A DNA stretch of 64,000 nt, taken from Achatina immaculata. Lineage: Eukaryota > Mollusca > Gastropoda > Stylommatophora > Achatinidae. The notes beneath the pieces were generated by a model. It ran no database searches. It was given only the letters and a program-made list of their open reading frames with translations, and had not been told where the DNA came from. The stretch's first letter is position 1. Each line of letters starts with the position of its first letter. The DNA lies in NCBI GenBank assembly GCA_009760885.1, contig CM019718.1, positions 27,897,633-27,961,632 of the forward strand, written 5' to 3'. Below are positions 35,477-45,239 of this stretch, one piece after another. A program made the translations under genes and the position numbers.

Positions 35477-36580
35477 TCAGGTGCCGTGCCGACTGGCGTT
35501 GGCTATTATTCTTCTCCAGAGTACGCGATCCTTCATGCAGGCCATCAGCTCAGTTGGTGATCTCCTCTCACACCATCCCGTCAGACTGTCCAGTATCATT
35601 TCTCTTGGTCTTCCTCTTGATCTTCTTCCTTCTATTTTTCCTGTTATAATATTTTCAATGACCCCTCTTCTCATTGCATATCCTATGAAAGTACATTGTC
35701 TCTCTCTTATCTTTTTGACAAGGTTTTTTGTCTCTCCAGCTCTTCTCATACATTCTTCATTAGTTATTTTTGCTGTCCAGGAGATTCGCAACATTCTTCT
35801 AATAAACCACATTTTTGCTGCTTCCAACAATTTGTGTGCAGACTTGCCTATTGTCCATGATTCACTTCCATATAACAAGATAGGTTCAATATAGCATTTT
35901 AGGACTCGTTTTCTAACATTCATTGATAAGGATGTGTTAGCTAATATGTTTCTCATTCTGTGAAATGCAGTCTTTGCTTGGCCTATTCTATTCCTAATTT
36001 CTGTTCTGCATTTCCCATCTGAAGTTATTACTGCTCCAAGGTATTTGAATTTCTGCACCTGATTTAGAATAGTTCCATTTAATTTTATACTGCATGCTGG
36101 TGGATTCTGTTTCTTACATATAACCATAGTCTTTGTCTTTTTGATGTTCAAAGTAAGGCCTTTCTATTCACTTTCTTTGGCGACTTTATCCAAGAGATTT
36201 TGCAGGTCTTGTTGGTTCTCAGCTATCAGTACTGTGTCGTCAGTATACCGAAGGTTGTTAATATTGCATCCTCCAATTTTTATGCCTGGTTCTGTGATGA
36301 TTGTTCTTAGAATATTCTCGCTGTACAGAGAAAAAAGGTCTGGAGATAGTACACATCCTTGTCGCACCCACTGTCATAGGTTGATATTTTGCAGTTCTAT
36401 TTTCAACTTGAATTGCTGCTTCTTGCTGCCAATATAGATGTTTTACAATCCTCAGGTCTTTGCAGTCTATATTGATGTCTTCAAGCATTTTAATAATTTC
36501 ACTATGTTTCACCTTGTCAAATGCCATGGTGTAATCAATGAAGCATAAGTAGAGATCTTTCTGTACTTCTAAAGCTCTTT
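35477..36580 (-). pseudogene. RTE-type reverse transcriptase, C-terminal half
   Basis: It starts with LYLCFIDYTMAFDKVKH (RT motif with the first catalytic Asp) near 36570. A frameshift after YQPMTVG (about 36370) leads to MRQGCVLSPDLFSLYSE and NLRYTDDTVLIAE. YTDD stands for the usual YADD, with both Asp kept. A second frameshift near 36160 leads to KKTKTMVICKK, FKYLGAVITSDGKC, GSESWTIG and WFIRRMLRISW, ending GRPREMILDSL. The order and motifs are those of RTE-like elements. Codons continue directly from the fragment at 36919-38113 if the insert is ignored. Confidence 0.9.
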
Positions 36581-36918
36581 CTTTATAGCACTACCAAAGA
36601 AACCAGGTGCAAAGGAATGTGATGACCACAGTTTTCTGAAGCACAGTTTTCTGAATAGTCCCGAAAATTTTGTTTAGTAGATAGTTATTTATAATGTATG
36701 TAGTTACTTCTGTACTGAGTGAATGTTTAAGAGCGAAACGTAAATGTTATATTTTATTTTATGTCTCTCAGCTTCAATGTTAGTTATGTTTGTTATATGA
36801 ACAGCATATTTGTAGAATGTCTGGAATAGAGTGAAAGATGTATGATAAAGGGCAGAATGTCAGACGGGCCTGCGTGCCCAATTCTTAACCCTTTTGAAAT
36901 AAAGATCAATCAATCAAT
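36581..36918 (+). mobile_element. Chimeric retro-insert: RTE scrap joined to a CR1-type 3' tail
   Basis: The first ~45 bp (tttatagcactaccaaagaa and on) encode FIALPKKPGAKECDDH in the plus direction. This is the RTE segment present in antisense at 37080-37128, with a few differences. It is joined to the CR1-type 3' end (ttctgaatagtcccgaaaat) ending aataaagatc and aatc units. Removing the insert brings ALRTLT and ERALEVQK of the host RT together without loss. Confidence 0.82.
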
Positions 36919-38113
36919 CTGTTAGTGTTCGTAAAGCATAAATGACATTGTGTGTTCCCTTTCCTTCAACAAATCCAAACTGTTCATCTGCTATTTCCAT
37001 TTTTATCTTTTTCCTTGTTCTTCTCATAATTATTCTCAGAAGTAGCTTCGTTATGTAACATGAGAGGCTGATAGTCCGGTGGTCGTCACATTCCTTTTCA
37101 CCTGGTTTCTTTGGTAGTGCTATAAACGTGGATTTAATCAGGTCACTGGGAACATAACCACTGTTGTAAATGTCATTCAGTAACTTGGTTATTATTTTTA
37201 TTCTTATCTCCTCTAGCGCCTCTATTTCTTCTATTGTTATATTATCAGGCCCAGTCGCTTTTCCTTTCTTCATGTGTTTGATGGCATCTATGATTTTATC
37301 TTCAAGTATTGGTGGCCCATCACAGTTTTCAGTATCTGGTGTTAATTCTGGTCTTTCTCCTCCATATAGCTCACCGATATACTCTGTCCACCTGTCCACA
37401 TTGTCTTCTTTTCCCGTTAACACTTTATCTTCTTTTGATTTCAGGCATTCTGTGGTATATTTTGTTTTCCTGCCTGTGAGTTCACTAATTCGTTTGTGCA
37501 TGTTATTATGAGAGTCCTCTATTTGTCTACACTGTTCATTTAACCACACTTCCTTTGTTTCTCTGCATTTGCGTCTTATGTCTTTATTTATCTTGCTATT
37601 TTCCTCGTTATTTTTACTCCTCCTCCTCTTGTCCATCAGTCCTAAGATGTTGTCTGTCATCCATTTATTTTTAGAGGCTTCTTTTTTCGGTGGTATTATC
37701 TCCTTAACAGTTTGGTGGATAGAATCTCTTAACATTTCCCATTGTTCATCTATACTATTTATCTTTGCTATTGCATTGTATCTATTTGTTATAATAACTT
37801 TGTATTGTTCTCGCAGTTCTTGGTCATTTTTAAGAAGTTCTGTATTCAGTTTGATGTTTCTCACTTTTCTGTATGTTTTCTTTAGCTTTATTCTAATTTT
37901 TCCACAGAGTGGGTCATGGTCACTATTGCAGTCGGCTCCTGGCATGGTTTTTGTTGTTTGTAATGCAATGAAGATGTGGATGGTGATAAATGAAGATGCG
38001 ACTGTTAATGTGATGGGGAATAAAGAATACAGTATGAGACTGTTAATGTGGTGGGGAATAAAGAATACAGTATGTCCATTCTGTGTGATATTCATTCTAT
38101 GTATTATGTACAC
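36919..38113 (-). pseudogene. RTE-type endonuclease end and RT N-terminal half
   Basis: The open minus frame gives GADCNSDHDPLCGKI (the SDH end of the APE-type endonuclease), KWMTDNILGLMDKRR, then MKKGKATGPDNI, STFIALPKKPGE, CDDHRTISLSC and EQFGFVEGKGTHNVIYAL (RT blocks 0-2). The element proper begins at 37969; codons upstream of that come from flanking DNA and the target-site copy. The frame is intact in this half, but the protein is cut by the insert at 36918. Confidence 0.9.
37970..37997. repeat. Target-site duplication, right copy (28 bp)
   Basis: gaagatgtggatggtgataa plus atgaagat adjoins the truncated 5' end of the RTE-type LINE and matches 35430-35457. Confidence 0.8.
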
Positions 38114-38295
38114 TATCTATTATGTACCCTCTATTTATGATGTTCACTCTATTTATGATGTTCATTTTATCTATGACCTTCACTCAGTGTATGATATCCA
38201 CAATGTGTTATGGTCACTTAATGAAGTCCATTGTATATACGATAGCCACTATGTGTATGATGGTCACTTTATTATGATGTCAACTCTAGAACAGA
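37998..38295. repeat. Degenerate ~20-bp repeat
   Basis: Loose copies of tctatttatgatgttcac and, earlier, a 39-bp pair gggaataaagaatacagtatg. Strongly diverged. Confidence 0.65.
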
Positions 38296-38530
38296 ATGTC
38301 TGTCAGGGTACGCAACTGCAAATACTCATGTAAAGTTAACGCCCCCGAGTTTGTATACTCGGGTTATCGGGCTTACGTGAAGTCATGGGAACAAGTGGTG
38401 AATGGAGTAGTGGGTGCATCTAGCAGTTACTGCTGGTCGTGGTCCCCACCCTACGATGGTAGGCAGAGGAACTCAACTGTGGAGACAATGCCTACGATCA
38501 CCGACTTGTAACAGTCACTGCCAAGAAGAA
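38296..38530. other. Unique spacer
   Basis: Low-copy sequence with a short hairpin (cccgagtttgtatactcggg, 38345-38364). ORFs are short and unrecognised. Confidence 0.5.
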
Positions 38531-39035
38531 AAGGAATGGCAGGCTACCTTCTTACGTTACCAAGAAGGAGAGGAACGGCAGGCTACCTTCTTACGTTACC
38601 AAGAAGGAGAGGAACGGCAGGCTACCTTCTTACGTTACCAAGAAGGAGAGGAACGGCAGGCTACCTTCTTACGTTACCAAGAAGGAGAGGAACGGCAGGC
38701 TACCTTCTTATGTTGACAAGAAGGAGAGGAACGGCAGGCTACCTTCTTATGTTGACAAGAAGGAAATGAATGGCAGGCTACTTCTTACGTTGACAAGAAG
38801 GAAAGAAATGGCAGGCTACCTTCTTACGTTGACAAGAAGGAAATGAATGGCAGGCTACCTTCTTACCTTGCCAAGAAGGAGAGGAATGGCAGGCTACCTT
38901 CTTACGTTGACAAGAAGGAGAGGAATGGCAGGCTACCTTCTTACGTTGACAAGAAGGAAAGAAATGGCAGGCTACCTTCTTACGTTGCCAAGAAGGAGAG
39001 GAATGGCAGGCTACCTTCTTACGTTGCCAAGAAAC
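38531..39035. repeat. 39-bp minisatellite, about 13 copies
   Basis: The unit aacggcaggctaccttctta plus cgttaccaagaaggagagg is a multiple of three, giving 13-residue cycles such as NGRLPSYVDKKER. It abuts an RT fragment on the right. I could not show that the unit derives from that element. Confidence 0.93.
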
Positions 39036-39054
39036 CTAACATTGGCCAGTCTGA

Positions 39055-39345
39055 AGAAAGATCAAAGATTTGGTGGCGTGACAAGTTGATTCTCTCTGCT
39101 AAAAGACACAGCGAATCTCAAAGCCTCTTTATAAACACCAACAAAACCAAACTAATGACAACTGACAAAATGAGAAGCAAACCCACAATTACACTGGACC
39201 ATCAAGAACTTGAAAACTGAAATAAATTTGAATATCTAGGTTCAGTCATTGCCAGCAGTGGCGACTGTACAGTGGAAATCAAAAGAAGAACTGCAGCTGC
39301 ATCACAGAAACTAGAACAAACGAAGAGTATGTGGCAAGGTACCAA
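39055..39345 (+). pseudogene. LINE reverse-transcriptase fragment
   Basis: The plus frame shows NTNKTKLMTTDKMRSKP, a stop TGA at 39218, then NKFEYLGSVIASSGDC and EIKRRTAAASQKLEQTKSMW. The T-K-x-M ... F-x-YLGS ... EI-RR series is the region after the palm in RTE/CR1-like RTs. Only about 90 codons remain, and the 27-bp array replaces the rest. Confidence 0.82.
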
Positions 39346-40785
39346 AAAGAAAACATGAGATAACAAGAATAAAGAGAAAACATAAGATAACAAGAAAAAG
39401 TAGAAAACATGACATAACAAGAAAGCAAGAGAAAATAAGAATAAGGAGATATGTTATCTCCTTATTCTTGTTTTTTTATGGTTTCTCCTTATTCTTGTTA
39501 TCTAATATTTCTCCTTATTCCTTATATTATGTTAATAGAAATAAGGAGAAAACATGAGATAACAAGAAACCATCAGATAACAAGAAAAAGCAGATAACAT
39601 AAGATAACACGAATAAGGAGATAGCATATCATAACAAGAATAAGGAGAAAACATAAGATAACAAGAAAGCATGGGATAACAAAAATGAGATAAGATAACA
39701 AACATAAGCAGATAACATAAGATAATAAGAATAAGGAGATAACATAAGATAACAAAAGTAAGGAGATTACACAATATATCAAGAATAGGAAGATAACATA
39801 AGAAAAACAAAAAAACAGGAAAATAAAGATAACAGCAATAAGGAGAAAAATGAGATAACAAGAACAAAATGAGATAACAGGAACAAAGAGAAACATGAGA
39901 TAACAAGAATAAGCAGAAAACATGAGATAACAAGAATAAGAAGAAAACATGAAATAACAAGAATAAGGAGAAAACATGAGATAAAAAGAATAAGGAGAAA
40001 ACATGAGATAAAAAGAATAAGAAGAAAACATGAGATAACAAGAATAAGGAGAAAACATGAGATAAAAAGAAGAAGAAAACATGAGATAAAAAGAATAAGA
40101 AGAAAACATGAGATAAAAAGAATAAGGAGAAAACATGAGATAAAAAGAAGAAGAAAACATGAGATAAAAAGAATAAGAAGAAAACATGAGATAAAAAGAA
40201 TAAGAAGAAAGCATGAGATAAAAAGAATAAGAAGAAAACATGAGATAAAAGGAATAAGAAGAAAACATGAGATAAAAAGAATAAGAAGAAAGCATGAGAT
40301 AAAAGGAATAAGGAGAAAACATGAGATAAAAAGAATAAGAAGAAAGCATGAGATAAAAAGAATAAGAAGAAAACATGAGATAAAAGGAATAAGAAGAAAA
40401 CATGAGATAAAAAGAATAAGAAGAAAACATGAGATAAAAAGAATAAAAAGAAAACATGAGATAATAAGAATAGGGAAAAAACATGAGATAAAAAGAATAA
40501 AAAGAAAACATGAGATAATAAGAATAGGGAGAAAACATGAGATAAAAAGAATAGGGAAAAAACATGAGATAACAAGAATAAGAAGAAAACATGAGATAAA
40601 AAGAATAAGGAGAAAACATGAGATAAAAAGAAAGATACATAAATAAGAAGAAAACGTGGGATAACAAGAATAAAAAGAGAACATGAGATAATGAAAAAGA
40701 TAACAAGAGGAAGGAGAAATTTGAGATAAAAAGAAAAAGGAGAAAACATGAGATAAGAAGAATATGGAGAAAACATGCGATAACA
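39346..40785. repeat. 27-bp purine-rich minisatellite, about 53 copies, left part
   Basis: The unit gagataaaaagaataagaag plus aaaacat has about 23 purines in 27 bases on the plus strand. A unit of 9 codons leaves three minus frames open for 340-435 codons with SHVFSLFFL-type cycles, which are artefacts. The array resumes at 43255. Confidence 0.94.
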
Positions 40786-41101
40786 AAACGAACGAACGAA
40801 CAAACAAACTTTATTTTCAAACTGTTGAGAATTGGGCACACAGGCCCGTCTGACATTCTGCCCTTCATCATACAGCTTTCACTCAGTCACAGTCATTCAG
40901 CATTTGTTAATGAGCATAATAATCATGAAGACACAATTAAATCATTACATAAATAAATAATAAACGCGTCTCTTCACACTCTGATTTATACAACAGCATG
41001 AAATAAACTTGCATTCTTACATTCATTCAAAACTAACATTTATAAAAAGCTGTTAAATATTGCAACACTCAAGGCATACTTTAAACTACTTTAGAATATG
41101 C

Positions 41102-41228
41102 TTAGGGGTGCATATAGTCCATATGAAACAGATGTTGACAAAGTTTAAAGTTATAAGAACGAAAATTACTTGTACGTTTTACAAAACTTGATAGGGCATT
41201 CCAAAGGTGGGCAGCTGAGAAAGAGAAG

Positions 41229-41277
<49 letters not shown>

Positions 41278-42420
41278 AGCCTTGGTTTTGGGAGAACACA
41301 ATTGCTTAAGCGCTGACTGTGTTTTGGGTTAGATTTGAACAACGACCACAGTTAGGATTGAGCAGTGTGCGATAGAATTTCATGAATTAACTTGGCCTTG
41401 TTGAAAAGAAATGTCTTCTTGAGGGGTAGAATATCAAGATTTTTGTCCTTATTTGTAATACGTGCTGCATGTTTGTCATCTATAAGCTTTACTGCTCGTT
41501 TTGAAGCGAGTAAAGTCTTTCCATGTTTGACATGGACACAACCATCCCAGACTGTGAAGCAGTATTCCAAGTGTGTTTGTATCTGTGATATGTAGTATAT
41601 TCTTAATGTTGTCTATGTCAAGAAAATGTTTAATTTTAGTAAATTGGTAAACTTTTTGTGCAATGAGTTTGGTTAGATTGTCTACATGATGATTCCAGCT
41701 GAGGTGGTGGTCAATCATGAGACCTAGAGTTTTATGTTCACTAACATTCTCTATCTGTGAAGTTCCAGCGTGAAGCTGTAGTGTTGTTGTTGGTGAATTT
41801 GTTAATTACTGTCTTGTTGTAACGAGCATGGATTTTGTTTTGCTGGTGTTTATTAGCATTCTTTTATTATTGCTTCTGTTAGTTAGACTGTTTATTTCAA
41901 TTTGAAGAGCTGACTCAAGGTTAATACATCATTGTCACTAGTGTAAACTGTGCAGTCATCAGCAAAGAGGTCATAAGATGATTTTTTTAGATGAAGTGAA
42001 AGATCACTGATGCAGATGGTAAACAGGAGAAGACCAAGAATAGACCCTTGTGGAACACCATTATCAACCACAGATGAACTTGACTTAGAGTTTTTGAGGG
42101 AAACTACCTGTTGTCTGTTGGAAAGAAAAGACGTAATTGTTAAGTCAGGGTGTAATTTATAAGTCTCAAGCTTTCTAACTAGGATTTCATGATCAATCAT
42201 GTCAAATGTTTTTTTAAAGTCAACAAAGACAGCACCACATAATTTATCATCGTTTGTAACCAACATTTTGTCATTTTTGTAAGAGCTGTTTGGTAGGAAT
42301 GTTTCGGCCTAAAACCTGACTGACAGTCAACAATCAAATCATTTTCTTGCATGTGTTGTAAGGTTGTTTTTTTATGTGTTTTTCTAGGGGTTTTGACAAA
42401 GTCGATAGAATGGAAAGTGG
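41102..42420 (-). pseudogene. CR1/L2-type reverse transcriptase, broken
   Basis: Minus-strand pieces in order: a degraded upstream part with LIVDCQSGFRP; CGAVFVDFKKTFDMIDHEIL; GVPQGSILGLLLF (canonical GVPQGS); SSYDLFADDCTVYTSDN with the FADD catalytic box (about 41960); after a frameshift LMIDHHLSWNHHVDN and LTKLIAQKVYQFTKIKHFL; and after another frameshift SFSAAHLWNALSSF and HLFHMDYMHP. Several frameshifts lie near 42270, 41720-41890, 41476 and 41350. A (TA)n tract of about 45 bp at 41230-41276 sits inside the C-terminal codons. Confidence 0.9.
41230..41276. repeat. (TA)n microsatellite inside the LINE reading frame
   Basis: The pure TA tract lies where the sister copy at 24990 encodes LDLYKKSFSYS. 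Here it reads as an Ile-Tyr run before SFSAAHLWN. Confidence 0.93.
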
Positions 42421-42547
42421 TCTATAGCTTGAGGGATTTTTCTCTGAACCAGATTTGAAAAGAGGATATATTTTTGCAGTTATAAAAGTCAGTGAAATAT
42501 GACAATATGCAATGCACTAATTGTAAATGTATGTTAGTGTATCTGTA

Positions 42548-43190
42548 ATTATTGGAGCTGAGTAGCAACAACTAATCCTGTCTCAAGGTCTGTTCTACGG
42601 CAAGAGTGTATGGCTGTGGTAACATATACAACTATTCCTGTCTCAAGGTCTGTTCTACGGCAAGAGTGTATGGCTGTGGTAACATATACAACTATTCCTG
42701 TCTCAAGGTCTGTTCTACGGCAAGAGTGTATGGCTGTGGTAACATATACAACTAATCCTGTCTCAAGGTCTGTTCTACGGCAAGAGTGTATGGCTGTGGT
42801 AACATATACAACTAATCCTGTCTCAAGGTCTGTTCTACGGCAAGAGTGTATGGCTGTGGTAACATATACAACTATTCCTGTCTCAAGATCTGTTCTACGG
42901 CAAGAGTGTATGGCTGTGGTAACATATACAACTAATCCTGTCTCAAGGTCTGTTCTACGGCAAGAGTGTATGGCTGTGGTAACATATACAACTATTCCTG
43001 TCTCAAGGTCTGTTCTACGGCAAGAGTGTATGGCTGTGGTAACATATACAACTAATCCTGTCTCAAGGTCTGTTCTACGGCAAGAGTGTATGGTTGTGGT
43101 AACATATACAACTAATCCTGTCTCAAGGTCTGTTCTACGGCAAGAGTGTATGGCTGTGGTAACATATACAACTAATCCTGTCTCAAGTTT
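42548..43190. repeat. 60-bp minisatellite, about 10.7 nearly identical copies
   Basis: The unit caagagtgtatggctgtggt then aacatatacaactattcctg and tctcaaggtctgttctacgg varies almost only at one base (attcct/aatcct). Being 20 codons long and stop-free, it is open on both strands (MAVVTYTTIPVSRSVLRQEC on plus). Confidence 0.95.
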
Positions 43191-43254
43191 CCAGGTAGGG
43201 TCACGTCGAAGTAAATTATAACCGTCTATGTTAAAGAAGACACTTCGAGACAAC

Positions 43255-43699
43255 AAGCAGAAGAAGAAACCATGAGATAATACGATTAAGAAAAAAACAG
43301 GAGATAACAAGAATAAGAAGAAAACATGAGATAACAAGAATAAGAAGAAAACATGAGATAACAAGAATAAGGAGAAAAACTGCGATAACAAGGAAAAGAC
43401 TAAGACACGAGATAACAATAATATCAAGAAAACATTAGATATTGAGAAAGATAAGAATAAGAAGAAAACATGAGATAAGAAGAATAAGGAAAAAACATGA
43501 GATAACGAGAATAAGAAAAAAATATGACATCACAATTATAAAGAGAAACATGAGATAACAAGAATAATGAGAAACATTAGATAACGAGAAAGATAACAAG
43601 AATAAGAAGGAAACATGAGATAAGAGCAATAAATAGAGAACATGAAATAACAAGAATAAAGAGAAAATATGAAATAACAAGAACAAAGAGAAAACCTGA
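43255..43699. repeat. 27-bp purine-rich minisatellite, right part
   Basis: Units such as aagaagaaaacatgagataa plus caagaat continue the array of 39346-40785 in the same orientation. The two parts were probably one array before the LINE insertion. Confidence 0.88.
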
Positions 43700-44391
43700 G
43701 ACGTTTCAGGTAGATGAGAGTCATGTTTGGTTGCTCGTCTACCGCTGCTGGCGAGATTCTTCAGCTGTCGTGTGTGGAGTGGGGCTCCTCCCGGCTAGTG
43801 AAGAAAGGTGCGAATGGGGCTGCCGCGCAGCGCCACTTTGGAAAAGGTGAAAGAAAGGATTAAGTGAAGTAAACAGAAGTCTCCAGGTGAGGACTGCTCA
43901 AATCACGTCACCTCTGCTCTGGAGGTCGGCCACGTGCTATGTGCAGTCATATCGGAAGTTAAGACACTGCTAATGAGACTCTTCTGATGCTGCGCGTGAA
44001 GTGAAACTCCTCCCGGTCAATGAAGAAAATTTGAAAAAGAAATTTACAGTTCCCGCCCAGCGCCGATGTGAAAAGATGAAGGAAAGGATAAAGTGAAGCT
44101 CAGTCGGTATGTCCAGTGGTCTCGCGGCACGAGCAACTCGTACCACGGCACCTCTGCTCTAGAGGCCGGCCATGTCCGATATAAGCCCATACTGGTGAAA
44201 TATGCCTAAACCGGCTTAAAACAGGGGTGAAACTTGATGGCTACTCACGGTACCTCCGCTCTAGAGGTCGGTCACGTCCTAAACACGCCCATATTGGGAT
44301 AATATGCCTAAACCGGTTCAACTCAGGGGTGGAACTTACTAGTGGCGAGGATTCGTCATCCTGGACAAAAGCTACGTCCTGGCCACAACTA
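43700..44391 (+). repeat. Left arm of the fold-back element
   Basis: It contains sub-repeats around the palindrome ctctagagg (cacctctgctctagaggccg and ggtacctccgctctagaggt), each followed by a caccg/catattgg tract and atatgcctaaaccgg. Confidence 0.8.
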
Positions 44392-44544
44392 ACCACCAAG
44401 ACCGCCCAGTGATCCTCCTGATAGGTCCCGTGGTCCCCCTGTGGTCCCCGAAAGGACGAGATCCACGAGAGGACCACAAGAGATTCAAAGTATCGCAGGG
44501 CTTGAGCCTGTATTCTTGGTGGGTCGCAGAAGCGGGATTGCGTG

Positions 44545-44760
44545 ACACCGTGGTTTTCGTTGCACCATTTTAATCTAGAGTTGGACTTTCTCACTGGAAA
44601 ACCTCCACGTATTTTAAGATACCCGTGTATCCCCGCCGGGTGAGAGGTGTTTGCCCATCCAGTCCAGAGTTGGACTTTCTCACCGGAAAACCTCAGTGTG
44701 ATTAGGATACGCATACATCCCGCCGGGTGAGAGGTGGTTGCCTATCTAGACTGCACTGGT
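44545..44760. repeat. Direct repeats in the fold-back loop
   Basis: agagttggactttctcac and ccgccgggtgagaggtg occur twice each, about 90-100 bp apart. No gene product is recognisable in this loop. Confidence 0.75.
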
Positions 44761-44808
44761 CCAGTGTCTCCGGCTTCAGCATTTTGTGGTCGTGGCCGCT
44801 ACCCTTCC

Positions 44809-45206
44809 TAGTTGTGACCAGGATGGAGCTTTGTCCAGGATGACGAGTCCTCGCCACTAGTAAGTTTCACCCCTGGGTTGAGCCGGTTTAGGCATATTAT
44901 CCCAGTATGAGCGTGTTTAGGACGTGACCGACCTCTAGAGCGGAGGTACCGTGACATGATTAGACATCAAGTTTCACCCTTGTTTTAAACCGATTTAGGC
45001 ATATTTCACCAGTACGGGTGTGTGGCCGGCCTCTAGAGCAGAGGTGCCGTGATTTGAGCAGTCCTGACCTCTTTCTTTCACCTTTCCACAATAGCGCCGC
45101 GCGGCAACCCCATTCGCACCTTTCTTCACTGGCCGGGAGAAGCCCCTCTCAACGCACGGCAGCTGAAGAATCTCGCCAAACATGACTCTCATCTACCCGA
45201 AGCATC
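44809..45206 (-). repeat. Right arm of the fold-back element
   Basis: The reverse complement matches the left arm from ggtagatgagagtcatgttt to gaggattcgtcatcctgg, lacking the left arm's internal duplication. Confidence 0.8.
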
Positions 45207-45239
45207 TGGTCTTCATGCGCCAGATGTTATTAAATAATT

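Larger units (their letters stand above)
35458..37969 (-). mobile_element. RTE-type LINE, 5'-truncated, minus strand
   Basis: A non-LTR element oriented leftward, bounded by a 28-bp target-site duplication. Its 3' end is a TGA-repeat tail (atcatcatc on the plus strand, 35458-35479), as is usual for RTE elements. The 5' end is truncated inside the endonuclease domain, just before SDHDPL. It is interrupted at 36581-36918 by a chimeric retro-insert. Confidence 0.9.
40786..42545 (-). mobile_element. CR1/L2-type LINE, 5'-truncated, copy on the minus strand
   Basis: The tail (cgaacgaacgaacaaacaaa on the plus strand, 40789-40808) and the 3' untranslated region (cccgtctgacattctgccct) are followed leftward-to-rightward by RT coding sequence in antisense. 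It is the longest of three copies of the family. It interrupts the 27-bp purine-rich array. Confidence 0.9.
43700..45206. mobile_element. Fold-back element with long inverted arms
   Basis: The left end gacgtttcaggtagatgaga and the right end, inverted (gatgcttcgggtagatgaga), start long arms at 43700-44391 and 44809-45206. The left arm has an extra internal duplication (about 43950-44150). The loop holds two ~95-bp direct repeats. No transposase ORF is visible. It is GC-richer than its surroundings. A non-autonomous fold-back DNA element is the simplest reading. The superfamily is unknown. Confidence 0.72.

Noticed and set aside
39532..40871. Three overlapping minus ORFs of 342-435 codons rich in Phe, Ser and Leu, like multi-pass membrane proteins
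   Set aside because: They follow a 27-bp purine-rich repeat on the other strand. All three frames are open and the hydrophobicity comes from T/C-rich codons.
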